A stretch of DNA of 21,117 nt from Gnetum montanum (GCA_015680685.1 MNCI01003778.1:214359-235475), one strand, 5' to 3'. Numbered from the stretch's first letter, positions 8,946 through 19,551 are shown. Notes: generated from the sequence alone by a model not told the origin. A program made the numbers and translations.

Positions 8946-10270
8946 TCACAATGCTAGAGAATGAGATTCCTCTTTCGAGGCTTTTTGTCTTATATAGACT
9001 TTCTCAATCTTCAAGGCTTGACTCCCTCTCACAAATTTGTTAGAGAGTGTATTCTCATTCTCATCATCCTTTTTCTTGATTCTCCAAAATTTCTTCACTC
9101 CCTTGTCCTTTTGAGTTTTCCTATGGTCTTGCAAGATTTTGTTTCTTGACACACTTGAATAAGACCAAGGAGTATGATGATATGACCAGGCATTCAAGTG
9201 ATAATATTTTAAATTACAATTCCATTTCTTGTTTCCTAGCCTATTATAGTAGTAACATCTAATCTTTCTATTGTGATTAAAGTAATTTACCTTTGAAGTT
9301 ACCTTTTGATTGCCTGTAGTACTAGTGTTTACGTCATCTTTTGGGGTGTTCTTGTGTTTAGATGAGGTTAATGTAGATGCTTGTTCTTGTTGACAACATC
9401 CTAGACCACTTTTTTCATTTGGACTTCTTCCTTGCCCAAGAACTATTTGAAGAGATTCTTCTCCCTTGAGTAGCCTCTCATTCACAAGTTTGGCATCTGC
9501 AAGTTCTTCCTTGATGTACTCCTAAGATTGGATTAGCTCTTTATTCCCAGCCTTGAGGTTTGAGATTTCTTTCTTGAGATTAGAAATTGTTAAATTTAAT
9601 GAAGAAATATCTTGATCCTTAGTTTTTACTTGCTTAGTTAAGTTAACACAAAGACTTTCCAACTTACACAATAGGTTATACTTCGTCATTCTTAGATTGA
9701 TGATCATCATTAGAAAGGACAATAGCATCATTTGTGAGAGCCATATAGATGAGATGAGTATCTTTTGAGATGTCACTTACCTCTTTCTTGCCTTGGTCTC
9801 CATCACACCAACTGGTGAAGAAATTGTTTGCCTTTTTATCTACTTAAGTTGATTCATCTTCATCATCCCAACTTATATGAATGTTACTTCTTCTTGTTTC
9901 TTCACTATACTCTTTCTCTTGAAACTTGTAACCATTGGGGCATTCAATGGCTAAATGGTCTCTTCCATCACATATCCAATATTCTATAAAGAAATATCAA
10001 AATTATAATTTGAAATATTTTTACCTATTTCTTTACCTCTTTCTCTACCTCTGAATTGATTGGATTAATTGCCTTCTGAGAAATTTCTCGGACATCCATA
10101 TGTTTGCTTTTGGTATTTGGACAAAGAATTCTTGTTCATCTACTCAATCACATAAGCTAGTTTTTGAACCTTATCCTTAAGGTCTGAGTTTTTCCTTTTG
10201 AGGTAAGAGCATTCATCATCAAGAATTTTTATTTTTATTTCCTTGGTATGTAAAGAATCTTTTATTTTAA
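8946..10270 (-). pseudogene. Sirevirus-type copia gag remnant
   Basis: Decayed nucleocapsid part of Gag on the minus strand. From 10260 down: a charged helical stretch with DDECSYLKRKNSDLKDK (about 10150-10220); an arginine-rich FRGRERGKE; and a first zinc knuckle at 9940-9981 whose first Cys reads Tyr (YWICDGRDHLAIEC). A SWDDEDEST acidic segment follows, then a coiled coil (9522-9776, heptad-like LNLTISNLKKEISNLK). After one stop comes a LLKGEESLQIVLGQG...KSGLGC block (9380-9485). Last is a second knuckle at 9216-9257, CYYYNRLGNKKWNC, with the second Cys replaced by Tyr and the His by Asn. The order of knuckle, coiled coil, GLG block and second knuckle is that of sirevirus Gag. The capsid part is not visible between here and the 5' LTR. 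A frame change lies between 9780 and 9940. Confidence 0.8.
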
Positions 10271-10504
10271 TGCACAAATTTTGGAAAGAAAGAATGCTAT
10301 GACAAAATATTTCATACCTATCTTCAAAGGAAGCATTATTTTGATAATTACAAGAATTGTTAACTTTACAAGTATAGTTTTCTATCTTTCTAAATGTAAG
10401 AAAGGAAATAATATACTTACGTTGATAAAAGAGGTGATAAATGAATTGAATGCACTAGTTGATAATATTCATTAGACTCCATCTAATGCTAAGAGTCCCT
10501 TCCA

Positions 10505-11650
10505 TGTTCATTGTTGAAGTGAGCAAGAGTACCAGATGGGGGTGGGGATGAATAAGTTCCCAAAATTAAACCTTTATAAAAAAAATAACACATACAAATT
10601 TATGTGGTTCCCCAGCTTGAGAAATTTGCACTCAAAGGATAGATTGCAAGCACACCTCCAAATTTTGTTGCTCTCAAAATGTGGTTGAAGGGTCCACATC
10701 CTACATAGTCTTCAAGCCCTGCTTTGGATTGTTGTATCACAGAACTAATCACTCAACCCCACAAGGTCCCTTTAAGCTTGGAAATGTGGTTTCAAGGCTT
10801 TCACAACCTTTACAATCTTGAGCTCCACATCAGAGTTTTGTATTGTAGCATCAACAACTCAATCCCGCAAGATTCTGACAAGCTCAAGTACATCAACCCC
10901 CTAGGAAAGAAAGAATAAGAATCACATGGAATAATTGCAACTTAGTTTGCTGATCCTTGTATTATTAGGTACAACACACTCTACAAAGCCAAAATGATAA
11001 TATAATGAAGAGAAATAGAGAATTTAATGATTACAAATGATTATACAATGAATACAACAAGGCTTGCACTTTTCCCAATGCACATCGAGTATTCTTATAG
11101 CTTCCATGTTGCTAAATCCTTCTTGAAACTCATGCAATGGCTAGCTAACGATCACTAATAGTCATGGAAAACATCTATCTTATGCCTAAGATGTCTCTCT
11201 AAATTTGCCTTTAAATATGGAAAGACATCTTTGTTTCTTGAAAGGCATCTTTCTGATGTCTCCATATTGGAAGACATCTTTGTCTAATGGAAGATGTAAT
11301 TCTGGAGTTGGTCTACAAATTATAAAGATGTATTTGCCTTGTGAAAGACACCTTTATCTAAGAAAGACATCTTGTTGTTTCTAAAGATGTCTTTGTTTGA
11401 GATCTCTCCAAATTTTCCAAGACGTCTACTACTTCCTAGAGACATTTTTCTTCATATTTTCAAGATGTCTGATGCTTCCCAGAGACGTATTTCTTTATCT
11501 TCCATTGCATGATGAATCCTTTGTTCATTGTCCAAAAACTTGCTCAATCCAATTTCTTGTCTTGCAAGCACAAAAATCACATAGACATGCAAACAAACTT
11601 CTTTTCCATTTTTCTTAATGTTTTAACATGACAAAACCAAAAGGTCCATA
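10505..11650 (-). repeat. 5' LTR of outer copia element, 1146 bp
   Basis: Full-length relative of the LTR at 5387-6481: the same G-run near its inner tip (10538-10549), GTGGTTCCCCAGCTTGAG, the internal duplication, a TATA-like CTTATAG (11094-11100), the octamer cluster (about 11165-11480) and the end block TTAATGTTTTAACATGACA. The inner end is degraded (TGTTCATTGTTGAAG for TGTGGATTGTTGAAC) and the outer end reads CCATA for CCACA. I could not recognise a primer-binding site next to it, although one would be expected just below 10505. Confidence 0.85.
10711..10888 (-). repeat. Internal tandem duplication within the LTR family
   Basis: Positions 10711-10782 and 10817-10888 are diverged copies about 106 bp apart. 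Each runs: CAAG or GAGC, a GTTTTGTATTGTA-like block, CAACTCAA or CACTCAA, CCC, CAAG, a T/C stretch, and AGCT. The same doubled layout is present in the LTR segments at 5387-6481 and 3083-3572, so the duplication predates the split of these copies. Confidence 0.6.
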
Positions 11651-12000
11651 GTGGAGACCACCTTAAAGTTGAATTTTTGAATGAATTGATTTCCCACTCA
11701 GTCAGTGTATTTCCACTTTCTAATTATCATCATGGAGTTAAGTGAGACTTGGATGTGCATTTTTGAAAACTAGGGTTTTGGTAGTGGGCGCATAAGTTTG
11801 GGAGTGATTTTATTGTTTCAATTTTGTACAAATCATTCTTCTCACATCACTCCCATCTTGTAGCACATAGCACATGAGCTCTAATCCTATTTTAGCTTCA
11901 ACTAAATTGACTTTCAGAATTTCCTAGCCATCCCACACCAAGAAGTAAGTGGAGTTGCTAGAAGGCTTTCAAAAGCTTAAGGATTTTGTGATTTTTGCTT
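11651..12000. other. Flank of outer element, no gene seen
   Basis: Unique-looking AT-rich sequence between the copia 5' LTR and the exon-like block. A stretch ending TTTTTGCTTAG just before 12003 could be a splice acceptor for the plus strand. Nothing else is supported. Confidence 0.4.
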
Positions 12001-12011
12001 AGGTTGTCATC

Positions 12012-12224
12012 ATGTCTATGAGGAAGGCTTCCACTAGTAAGAATATAGCCTTGAAAAAGGCTGATACAACTACTAAAGGCCTCTCCCACCTACCACAACC
12101 TTTGATTGTTGAAAGATCATTTGCCATAACCCTTAGGTACACAACTCCTAACCACTTCATGCAAAATTTCATTGGAATCCTAGGCATTTTTGGTTGTGTG
12201 GTTTTGTGCATTGGTTATAATTGA
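12012..12224 (+). pseudogene. Possible exon or short open frame of unknown origin
   Basis: An ATG frame of 70 codons on the plus strand, preceded by a plausible splice acceptor (TTTTTGCTTAG, ending near 12002). The N-terminal third is rich in Lys, Thr and Ser (MSMRKASTSKNIALKKAD). The C-terminal end is hydrophobic (FIGILGIFGCVVLCIG). I recognise no family. A reverse-strand frame of the same length overlaps it exactly, which weakens the case. It lies on the same strand as, and 1.6 kb upstream of, the better supported pseudogene at 13786, so the two could be exons of one dead gene. A chance frame is the main alternative. Confidence 0.2.
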
Positions 12225-12372
12225 ATTTTGAAAAATTACTAAATTATATTTAGGCTATTTTTCTACTTTTTGATGTTTCTTTGGCTTTGGGATTGGTGTA
12301 TATTGAATTAAAAATTTGCTTCAATCTTTTCTATGCATTTTTCTTATGTTTCCCACCAAAAGGCAACATCAC

Positions 12373-12728
12373 TTTTGTATTTTTTTGTGTGAAAATAGTT
12401 AAGATTTTATATTTTTTTCTATGATGATAGGGTTATAGTATTGTGTTTAATGGTCAAAATGGTGTTGGAACCATTGGATTTCGGCTTATGGTGAATTTTC
12501 TATGAATTTTTTTGTAAGCCAGTGCATAGTGGGTTTTCAGTTTTTGCTATTTTTTAATGTTATTTTGTATTTTTTAATGCAAAAATAGTTAGGAACATTT
12601 AGGTTTTTAGGTTGTAAGTTTTTATTTTATGGTCTAATGGTTCAAATGGCTATGGAATCATTGAATTTGGATCTATGGTTAATTTTCTATGAATTTTTTC
12701 ATAGATCAGTATATGTTGAAATTTTTTG
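12373..12728. repeat. Diverged tandem repeat, about 188-bp period
   Basis: Two units, about 12373-12545 and 12563-12728, share AAAATAGTTA (12392, 12582), a GGT(C)AAATGG block, CATTGRATTT, a TATGGTNAATTTTC block and TATGAATTTTTT (12501, 12689). They are T-rich and non-coding. They may be intron sequence of a dead gene or part of an unrecognised element. Confidence 0.55.
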
Positions 12729-13785
12729 ATTTTATGGCTTAACCCCTATGAATGTGGATAATGTAGAAACTTGGAAAATATTTCGAGCCAAAATCCTAGG
12801 TTCTTGGGGATTTTCAAAGGTGTTGGAGAGGGTTTAGAATTGGTTTTAGTAAAATTAAAATTGTTTTCATATTTTTCATCAATGATTCTTCATGGTTGTT
12901 TTCTTCAATTTTGTGTTTTTGTGGAATTTTGTTAAGGTATTTTTCATGTTTTAAATTTTTTCCAAGATTTTGTAGATGTCAAATTCCATTGAATTTTATG
13001 CATACACAATCCCTAGACTTGGAAATAAATTTTTTAGTCCTAATTTGTCATTTTTGTTCTAGTGTAGACTGTACCATTGTAGTTTTGGTTGTGAAAACTA
13101 CAAATTTCCTTGTCTATAGAGGTAGCATTGATGTGGTTTTTGTATTTTTATGGTGATTTTTAAAATTTATTAAGGCAATTTCTATGTTTTATTTTAGTTT
13201 TTAACAATCACTTGAATTTTTCTAAAATTTTTAACTAGCTCTCCTAGAGTTTTTACTATTGCTAATTTCACCATAAAGAAGGATTTCTAGTAAAATTTTG
13301 TAAAATTCAAATTGGTGTTTTGTGACTTCTGTTATAGGTACAAGATAATATTTGTGTTTTCAATGTTTTGGGACTTCTGTTATAGGTACATACAAATTTT
13401 ACAATCATATGAATATTCTATCACAAAAATTACTATTAGTTATTAGGATGCTACTTGGTTTTACTTGGTCTTTCTTGAAAATTATTTATAGGTTTATTTT
13501 AGTTCTAAGTGTTTAAAACTATGGATTTGTTTGCTTGGGTTTACATGAAAACATTGACAATGGGATCATAACAATTTTTAGTTATAATTATTCATAGTTC
13601 TAAAGGTTGTTGTTGTTACATCGTGCAAGGCCTTTCTCAAACCTATAATAGTTGTTATTAAGTTGGTGGGGATGCTTTGCTGCATCCACACCCTACTAGC
13701 CCACATGGTGTTGGAGCATAACTCTTAATGGTTTAGGCCAAGGGTAAAATAATTTCTAACATTTTTGTTGTAAAATTTTAGTGTG
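12729..13785. other. T-rich non-coding stretch
   Basis: Strongly T-rich on the plus strand, as in plant introns, with no coding motif. A 19-bp exact direct repeat, GACTTCTGTTATAGGTACA, occurs at 13324-13342 and 13372-13390. The stretch ends in TTTTGTTGTAAAATTTTAG (to 13780), a plausible splice acceptor just before the next exon-like block. Confidence 0.45.
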
Positions 13786-14338
13786 ATGGCATGGTCATAC
13801 TTAGCATCTCGCATAGCAGTTGTTATCGTCAAAACCCTGTTGCCTTGATCCTCTAGCTTAATTATCAAATTCCTTGAAGATGATCTTGAAACACGTGCTA
13901 GGGATGATGTGCTTGATGGAATATATACAAGAGGCACTTATAAGCTATCCAAGATTTGGGACATGCTTGAGTTCAACTTGTATAATGCCAACAATACATT
14001 GCTAGTTGGTCATCGTGTAAACTCATTGTTTTAGAATCCTCCTGATACTGTCTACCACGTGGATGAGTAAGCATGGATTTAAGTTTTTCCTTCTTTTTGG
14101 CTCATTTTGAATTATTAGTTATATTAGGATACTTGTCTTTAATGTTTTTCTTTGCTTGAATTGGTATGTTTGCAGGTATAGTGTGGATGACAAAGGGTTC
14201 ATCAAAAGTGACCAGTTCCTACCCTTGGCTTAAACAACATTAGGGATTTTTGCCAAAAACCCCATAGTGAAGCCTGTAGTGGTGGAGATGGAAGTGCTCC
14301 TCAACCCCTTAGTGCCATCATTTAGTCATTGTCTTTGA
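13786..14338 (+). pseudogene. Two-exon pseudogene of unknown family
   Basis: Exon A (13786-14066) reads MAWSYLASRIAVVIVK, then ETRARDDVLDGIYTRGTY, KIWDMLEFNLYNANNT, LVGHRV and PPDTVYHVDE. It is interrupted only by TGA at 13846 and TAG at 14032. A GTAAGC donor at 14067 and a TTTGCAG acceptor ending at 14175 bound a 109-bp intron. Joining there keeps the frame into exon B (YSVDDKGFIKSDQF, then a TAA at 14231, then AKNPIVKPVVVEMEV) down to TGA at 14336. The product is about 147 codons with three internal stops. The composition is protein-like and the frame continues across the intron, so this is a real dead gene or a piece of one. I do not recognise the family. It could be a host gene fragment or part of an unusual retroelement. 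An exon upstream is likely because an acceptor-like TTTTAG precedes 13781. Confidence 0.5.
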
Positions 14339-14476
14339 TTATCCCATTTTCTGTTGATGTTATCAGGTTATCATGTTGTTGTGGCTAGTGTTAGCCCTTG
14401 ATGTTTGAGAGATGGTTTATGACTTTATGTATTGTTTAAACTTTAGTGACCTTGTTTACTATGTTACAACCATTGG

Positions 14477-14506
14477 ATTATTATTATTACTATTATTATT
14501 ATTATT
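14477..14506. repeat. Imperfect (ATT)n microsatellite
   Basis: About ten ATT units with one ACT interruption, following the pseudogene by about 140 bp. Confidence 0.85.
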
Positions 14507-14687
14507 TGGTTTATATGTTTTAATGTTTAATGTTTAATGTATATTGTATGTTTTACGTTTTCATTCATGTCATAGGCTATGCTGGTTAACTTATGCAATT
14601 GTGATTGGTTATAAAAATATGAAATCAGCTATATGTTGAGTACTAGGATGTGAACTAGGTTGTAAATTATGATAAATGATTTGCAAG

Positions 14688-15089
14688 TTTTAGGCCATGG
14701 AGGACCATGCATTTGGCCAATTTTAAGCCATGATGGGCCATGAATTTTGCCAATTTTAGGCCATGACAAGCCATGTGTTTTGCCAGTTTTAGGCCATGGT
14801 AGGCCTTATGTTTTGCTAGTTTTAGGCCATGGTAGGCCATGATATTTTGCTAGTTTTTGGCCATGGCAAGCTCTACAATGTTTTACCAATTTTAGCCCAT
14901 GGAGGTCATCATGAGTTTGCTAGTTTTAGACCATGGTGGACCATGATGTTTTGCTAGTTTTAGGTCATGCTAGGCCACGATGTTTTTGTCAATTTTAGGC
15001 CATGGTGGGCCATATGTTTTGCCAGTTTTAGATCATGATGGGCCCTTACAATTTGCTAGTTTTAGGCCATGGTGATGCATGACATTTTG
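14688..15089. repeat. Minisatellite, 12 units of 33-36 bp
   Basis: Twelve adjacent units each begin TTTTAGGCCATG or a close variant. Each contains a second, partly matching GGCCATG about 15 bp on, and ends TTTTGCTAG or TTTTGCCAA. Units differ by scattered substitutions and 1-3 bp indels. Each unit carries CCATGG-like palindromic sequence. All forward frames have stops, so it does not encode a repeat protein. It lies between the pseudogene and the truncated end of the gypsy element. Confidence 0.9.
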
Positions 15090-15400
15090 AAAAAACTTTT
15101 TTGTCATTTTTATGCTTTTTAAATTTTTTTTGACTTTTTAGGTTTTAAAATTTTTATAACATTTTATGTTCTAATAAAAGAGGTTTAAAAGGTAAATTAG
15201 AAATGAAAATAAATTATAGGCTATGTGTAAAGTAAAGTAAAATGGTGCATGCAAATAATGTTTCAACTAGGCTAAGAACACTATAGAAAAGGAAGGCTAC
15301 ATTATTATAGATGCAAGGGTGAGTGAATTAGGGGAGATACATCAATTGTAAAAGTGTTTCCTAATCTTTGAAAGGTTAGGGAGGGTATATGGTCTACTTT
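15090..15400. other. AT-rich spacer, no gene seen
   Basis: T-rich then A-rich sequence between the minisatellite and the last readable part of the gypsy remnant. No polypurine tract or LTR end for that element is visible here. Confidence 0.45.
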
Positions 15401-15599
15401 ACATAATCCAATATTCTTTGTTTCCTTCACTAACTATGTTGAAATGGAGTTCTTTCCATGATGCATCCATGGGTCCATCATTGTTGGTTTTGGCCTCTTA
15501 TGCTCTATCAGGCATCTTGACTTTGTGGTTAACAATAGGATTTTCTTCCTAAAAATACACTTCAAATTCTTATTCTATGTCAACATTGTTGACTGCCAA

Positions 15600-18500
15600 A
15601 GGAACCACACTGTCACTGTGGATGGTTATCTCACCTCCATTGTAAGGTAGGTGAATTTCTTGGTAGATGGATGAGGAAATAGCTTGTAATTGAGCTAGCC
15701 AAGGCCTTCCTAGGATAAGGTTAAATCCTTGTATCTCTTACACCACCAATAAATTGGCTATTATGGGGAATTATTTCCCTACCACAAAGTTTAAAGAAAT
15801 GAAGCCTTTTATGCAATGCGAGATTCATTGAAGGATTTAAGAGTGGAAGTTGAAGAATGTTGCATATGCTTCATTAGGCTTATATTTTCTATGATGGTAT
15901 AAGGTATTACATTGGTTAACACCATCATTGACGTGCACCCTATGCACTTTGTATTGCCCCATCCTTATGGTTATAAAGAGGGAAGTCTTTGTTGTCTCAT
16001 AATCTTGGGGGTTGGGCTTGACTTCGCTATCGTGAAACACTAGTGCTGTTGACCTTGTTTCTTCATTTGGTGAAGATGGTACCATCATCACATGGAAGGA
16101 ATCTTCACTAGTAGGGATGTCCTTGCTGATAGTCATTACTAGGTCATACTAGCTAAGGGAGGCATTCTTTTGTTTTAGTGACTACTTAAACTATTTCATA
16201 GCAGTGGGGAAGTTCTTGTCATTTGTTGTTGGCTTCTCATTTTTATTGTTCTTGACTTCATTCATGTGCCCTAGGATGCAAACTTCATGCTTCAATGGTT
16301 GTGCTTTGGTCTCTTTTCCTTTTCCTTATGGCTTGGGGTCCTCTCGTGGTTAACTAGTTGAAGTAAAATGAGTGTTAAAGCTCATTGGAAAAGATGAAAT
16401 GGAAGTGGGCTTTGGCGATCCCACTTCCTTTAATGCCTTGGAATACTTGTTGTCATTGTTCTTAGGTTTTAGTGTGGGCTTCTTACATTATTTTCTTAGA
16501 AATTTCTTATTGTTGTTGCTTGGTTGAGAAGAAGCCATTGCATTGGCCACTATGGGAGGATGTTGTTCAGTTGTACAGGTAGTTTTGGCTTAAATGGGAA
16601 GGGGCACTCTTATCACAAAAGGCTCCTTGTGAGATGTAGGTGATGGTATCATTACAAAAAATGGGGGCCTTCAAATATTCAAAGTTTAAGGACCCATGTT
16701 GTTGCAAGGAGGCACCTGAATCATGAATGCCTCTTGCGCAAGTCTAGAATTTTTGTTCACACTGAATGCAACTATAGTATATGGGCTGTTGTTAGAATTC
16801 AATGGGTCTTTGTAGACCTACATGAATTGGGTTTGTGGCATGATTGAGTTAGAGGTATCAAGGAATAATTATCCATCATCTATCATCTTTTTCAGGTCAT
16901 CCTTTAGTGCTAGGTAAAAGTCGGTATCATGACATGGTAGTTGATGGTAGTGGTAGAAATGGTAAAGCTTGAAGTACTTAGGTACTAGTGGGTCATCATT
17001 GGTTATGAGAGTGGGGTTCTTGGAAATTTCACATAGTCTCTTATGCCTCTAATGGACATTCTTGGTTATTTTTTATATTGTATTCTTCCACTCTTCAACA
17101 ATTGATCAAGGAGTTCTGATGGTTTCAACGGTAACCTAGTATACTTTGACTAGTCTTTTTGTTCAAAGTTAGGCCTTATAATGATTGATGTAGAGGTTCC
17201 ATATGTTGATGGTTGATTATTGGTGGTAGGGACCTTGGGCTAATTCATTTTTGGCCCCTATGTGATCTTGTTATCTTTGGTCATAGTGACCATGACGATG
17301 TTGTTTTGCCTCCCCTTTTCTTTATTTTTTTAGTGTGTGCTAACCCTGGTATGCCACGTAGGTGAGATCATGGCTAGCCTTGGTTGCATCATTTATGTTA
17401 TTGACTTAGGAAAGGGCTTGGATAAGTGACTAGAGGTCTAAATAGTAAAGTTTTAACTTAATAAAGTCATTAACCACCTCCTTGAATATAGCGAGAAGGT
17501 AGGTATCAGCTATTAGTTATGGAATCTCATTTAGAAGAGCATTCCATTGTTGTATAAACTTTTGTATTGGCTCAAGGGGTCCTTGCTTGACCTTCATTAA
17601 TTAGTTAAGAGTCATGTTAGGTTTCAAGTTGTACTTGAAATGATTAATGAACTATACTAGTCATTAAGCAAGGATATGAATCCTCTTGGTAGTGCATGGT
17701 ACCAATCTAGAGATTTCTTAGTATAGGACATGGGGAAAATCCACATTGTAGTATGTGGCCAGGCTTATAGTAACAGACACTTAGAATAGAAGGTTATAAG
17801 ATGACCATTAGAATCACCCTTATCATTTTACTTAGTGAGTTGATGTATGGGGATGCTTGATGAAAGATTTATCTATAGGATAGCAAGAATGATTGGATTG
17901 TCTTGATAGAAGTCCATTATTTTTACTATTTGGGTTGTGAAGGCCTTGAGTTTTTGTAACTCTTCTATCAAGTCTTGAATAATTTAGAATGCTTGATCCA
18001 ATCCTTGGGGCATTCCCATTGGTTGTGGATTTTGTATGAATCATTGAGGTGTTAATTGAGAGGCTTGTGGCCTTGTGATTGATTGTGGTATAGAAGGAAG
18101 AAACTAGATTATAATGGCCATGGGTGGGTTAAACAATGAAAAGGATGTTTGTGTTGCAGTTGAGGCACAAAGGGGACAAATAGTATATGTGTCCCTTGGA
18201 TCACTTGTGGTCCCACTCTAAGGTCCACTGGTACAAAGAAGGGGTGAGTGATTGTGAAAACCATAGATAAGTGCATTGCAGACCAAGGCTACATGGCAAA
18301 GGCATGAAAGAAAATAGGAAGCTTGTTTGAGGCATAGGTTGTGCTTGGTGTGTTACTATAACAAGTGAAATCCCAAACATCATGGGATATATAGGAGATG
18401 ATGATTAAGATGTGTGTCCCATGGAAGAGATAGGCAAGGCTAAAGTGGATGCGGTAGTTTGAGGGGTTGATTGTTGGAATAGGTCCCTATGAAGTTGTCT

Positions 18501-18860
18501 AGTTTAGGCTTTACGTTGAACTCATCATGCTCTTCATGCTAGTCCTCTCAATTGAGCTTCTCACTCTGTTCTTCCATCTTAATTAATTAAGAGAGTATAC
18601 GTGCATGAACATCGTTTAGTGGTATTTTGTCATAGGGAGAGGGTATATACTCTTTTTCATTATGGTGAATCAACTCATACTCATGCTTGGCTTTAGATTC
18701 TGCACATGGAATGAGTAATCTAGCTTGGATCTTAGCATAGATATAATTGTAGTGTTCTTTGTTGAGTGTAGTGAAATATGGGCTTTTCTCCCTTTGTCTA
18801 AGTGACTATCTACACTTAGCCACAATGGGGCCTTTTGGATCATAGATCCTCATCCATCCT
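15600..18860 (-). pseudogene. Gypsy gag-protease remnant (Tat-like)
   Basis: Many stops and frame changes, but coherent blocks run in the right order. Gag N-terminal block (18860 to about 18495): RIYDPKGPIVAKC, then SPYFTTLNKEHYNYIYAK and EYIPSPYDKIPLNDVHAR, with three in-frame stops. A Gag core block (about 17340-17650) has LMKVKQGPLEPIQKFIQQW, which fits the retrotransposon gag domain. A knuckle-like block (16872-16996) has YHFYHYHQLPCHDTD then ALKDDLKKMIDDG, the Tat-type C/H motif with Cys positions reading Tyr. A basic, low-complexity linker follows. The protease has VHVNDGVNQCNTL (about 15905-15943) at the active-site position, with NDG where DTG/DSG-type residues are usual. Its C-terminal signature is FNLILGRPWLAQLQ near 15680-15725, then PYNGGEITIHSD. 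Gag would form the particle and protease would cut it; neither can be made from this copy. Confidence 0.72.
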
Positions 18861-19534
18861 AACCAGTTGCCATGTTTGTCATGTTGATAGGAAAAACTGT
18901 TAACTTACTAAAAGGCATTGTCAAGGATGTTAGCTTAGTTTCTATTTTTAATAAAAATTTTAGCAAGTGAGATTTCTTAAAGGTATAGTTGACTATAAGT
19001 GGAAAGAAAGTTAAAATTGTTATTTCTGGTACAACATAGTAGGAATGTGGCATACTACACCTTGGGAACTGGTGTGATAGTACTTAAGTTGGTTGCACCA
19101 ACTATGTTGGCTTCACTAGCAGGATCTACGTTGGAGTGGTGATGTAGTAGACCACTATGTTGCCCAGCCAACTATGCTAGGGTAGGTGGTGGAAAATGGT
19201 TTTTTTCTTGGTACAAACAAGCTAGGAATATTTTCCTTCAAAGGAGATGCGTAGTTTTTAAAAACTTAAATATGAGGATTTTGGGTTTCTCTAGGACTAT
19301 GCTAGAATCTTGGTAATGTCTATGCTAGATTTTCTATATAATTTCATAGTAGATGGATTTGGATTTTTGGATGGACCTAAACTATCCATTAGGATACCTA
19401 AAATATAGGCTTTAATAGGAAAAAATTGCAGGTTAAAGTGTTGACTACATTGGCCTCAAAAAGTCTAGCGATTAGTTCGAAAATAATGTAGAAACCCAAA
19501 GCACCCACACAAGCTACATTGGGTATTTAGTTGT
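18861..19534. other. Leader region of the gypsy element
   Basis: Non-coding sequence between the first Gag-like block and the primer-binding site. It contains several ACTATGTTGG-like motifs (19104, 19127, 19156) also seen in the LTR at about 20540-20720. No gene is supported. Confidence 0.4.
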
Positions 19535-19550
19535 GGGAATTTGGACACCA
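19535..19550 (-). other. Possible primer-binding site of gypsy element
   Basis: One base from the LTR tip, the minus strand reads TGGTGTCCAAATTCCC. A TGG start complementary to a tRNA CCA end, and the 1-bp spacing, are as expected. I cannot name the tRNA from the sequence. Confidence 0.45.
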
Positions 19551-19551
19551 A

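Larger units (their letters stand above)
3083..11650 (-). mobile_element. Outer Ty1/copia (sirevirus-like) element, gag only, interrupted
   Basis: Reading down the minus strand, the parts are: 5' LTR (10505-11650), decayed gag (8946-10270), a non-coding stretch, two polypurine tracts (7268-7285, 7192-7207), and a 3' LTR in two pieces (6482-7191 and 3083-3572). The second element at 3573-6481 separates the 3' LTR pieces. Without that insert and its duplicated 5 bp the element is about 5.65 kb. The internal region is about 3.3 kb and shows no protease, integrase or RT motif. It is either a gag-only non-autonomous element or a sirevirus that lost pol. I found no target-site duplication: the left flank ends ATTATA and the right flank starts GTGGA. 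The outer ends are therefore less certain than the internal parts. Confidence 0.75.

Noticed and set aside
12012-12224. Intact small gene on the plus strand
   Set aside because: An equal-length frame lies on the other strand, there is no recognisable domain and the setting is decayed. It is kept only as a low-confidence exon-like block.
13725-13937. Minus-strand open frame over the pseudogene
   Set aside because: The plus-strand frame continues across a good intron and reads as protein. The minus frame is its shadow.
14688-15089. CRISPR-like array or repeat-protein gene
   Set aside because: The units are contiguous with no unique spacers, the genome is plant, and every forward frame has repeated stops.
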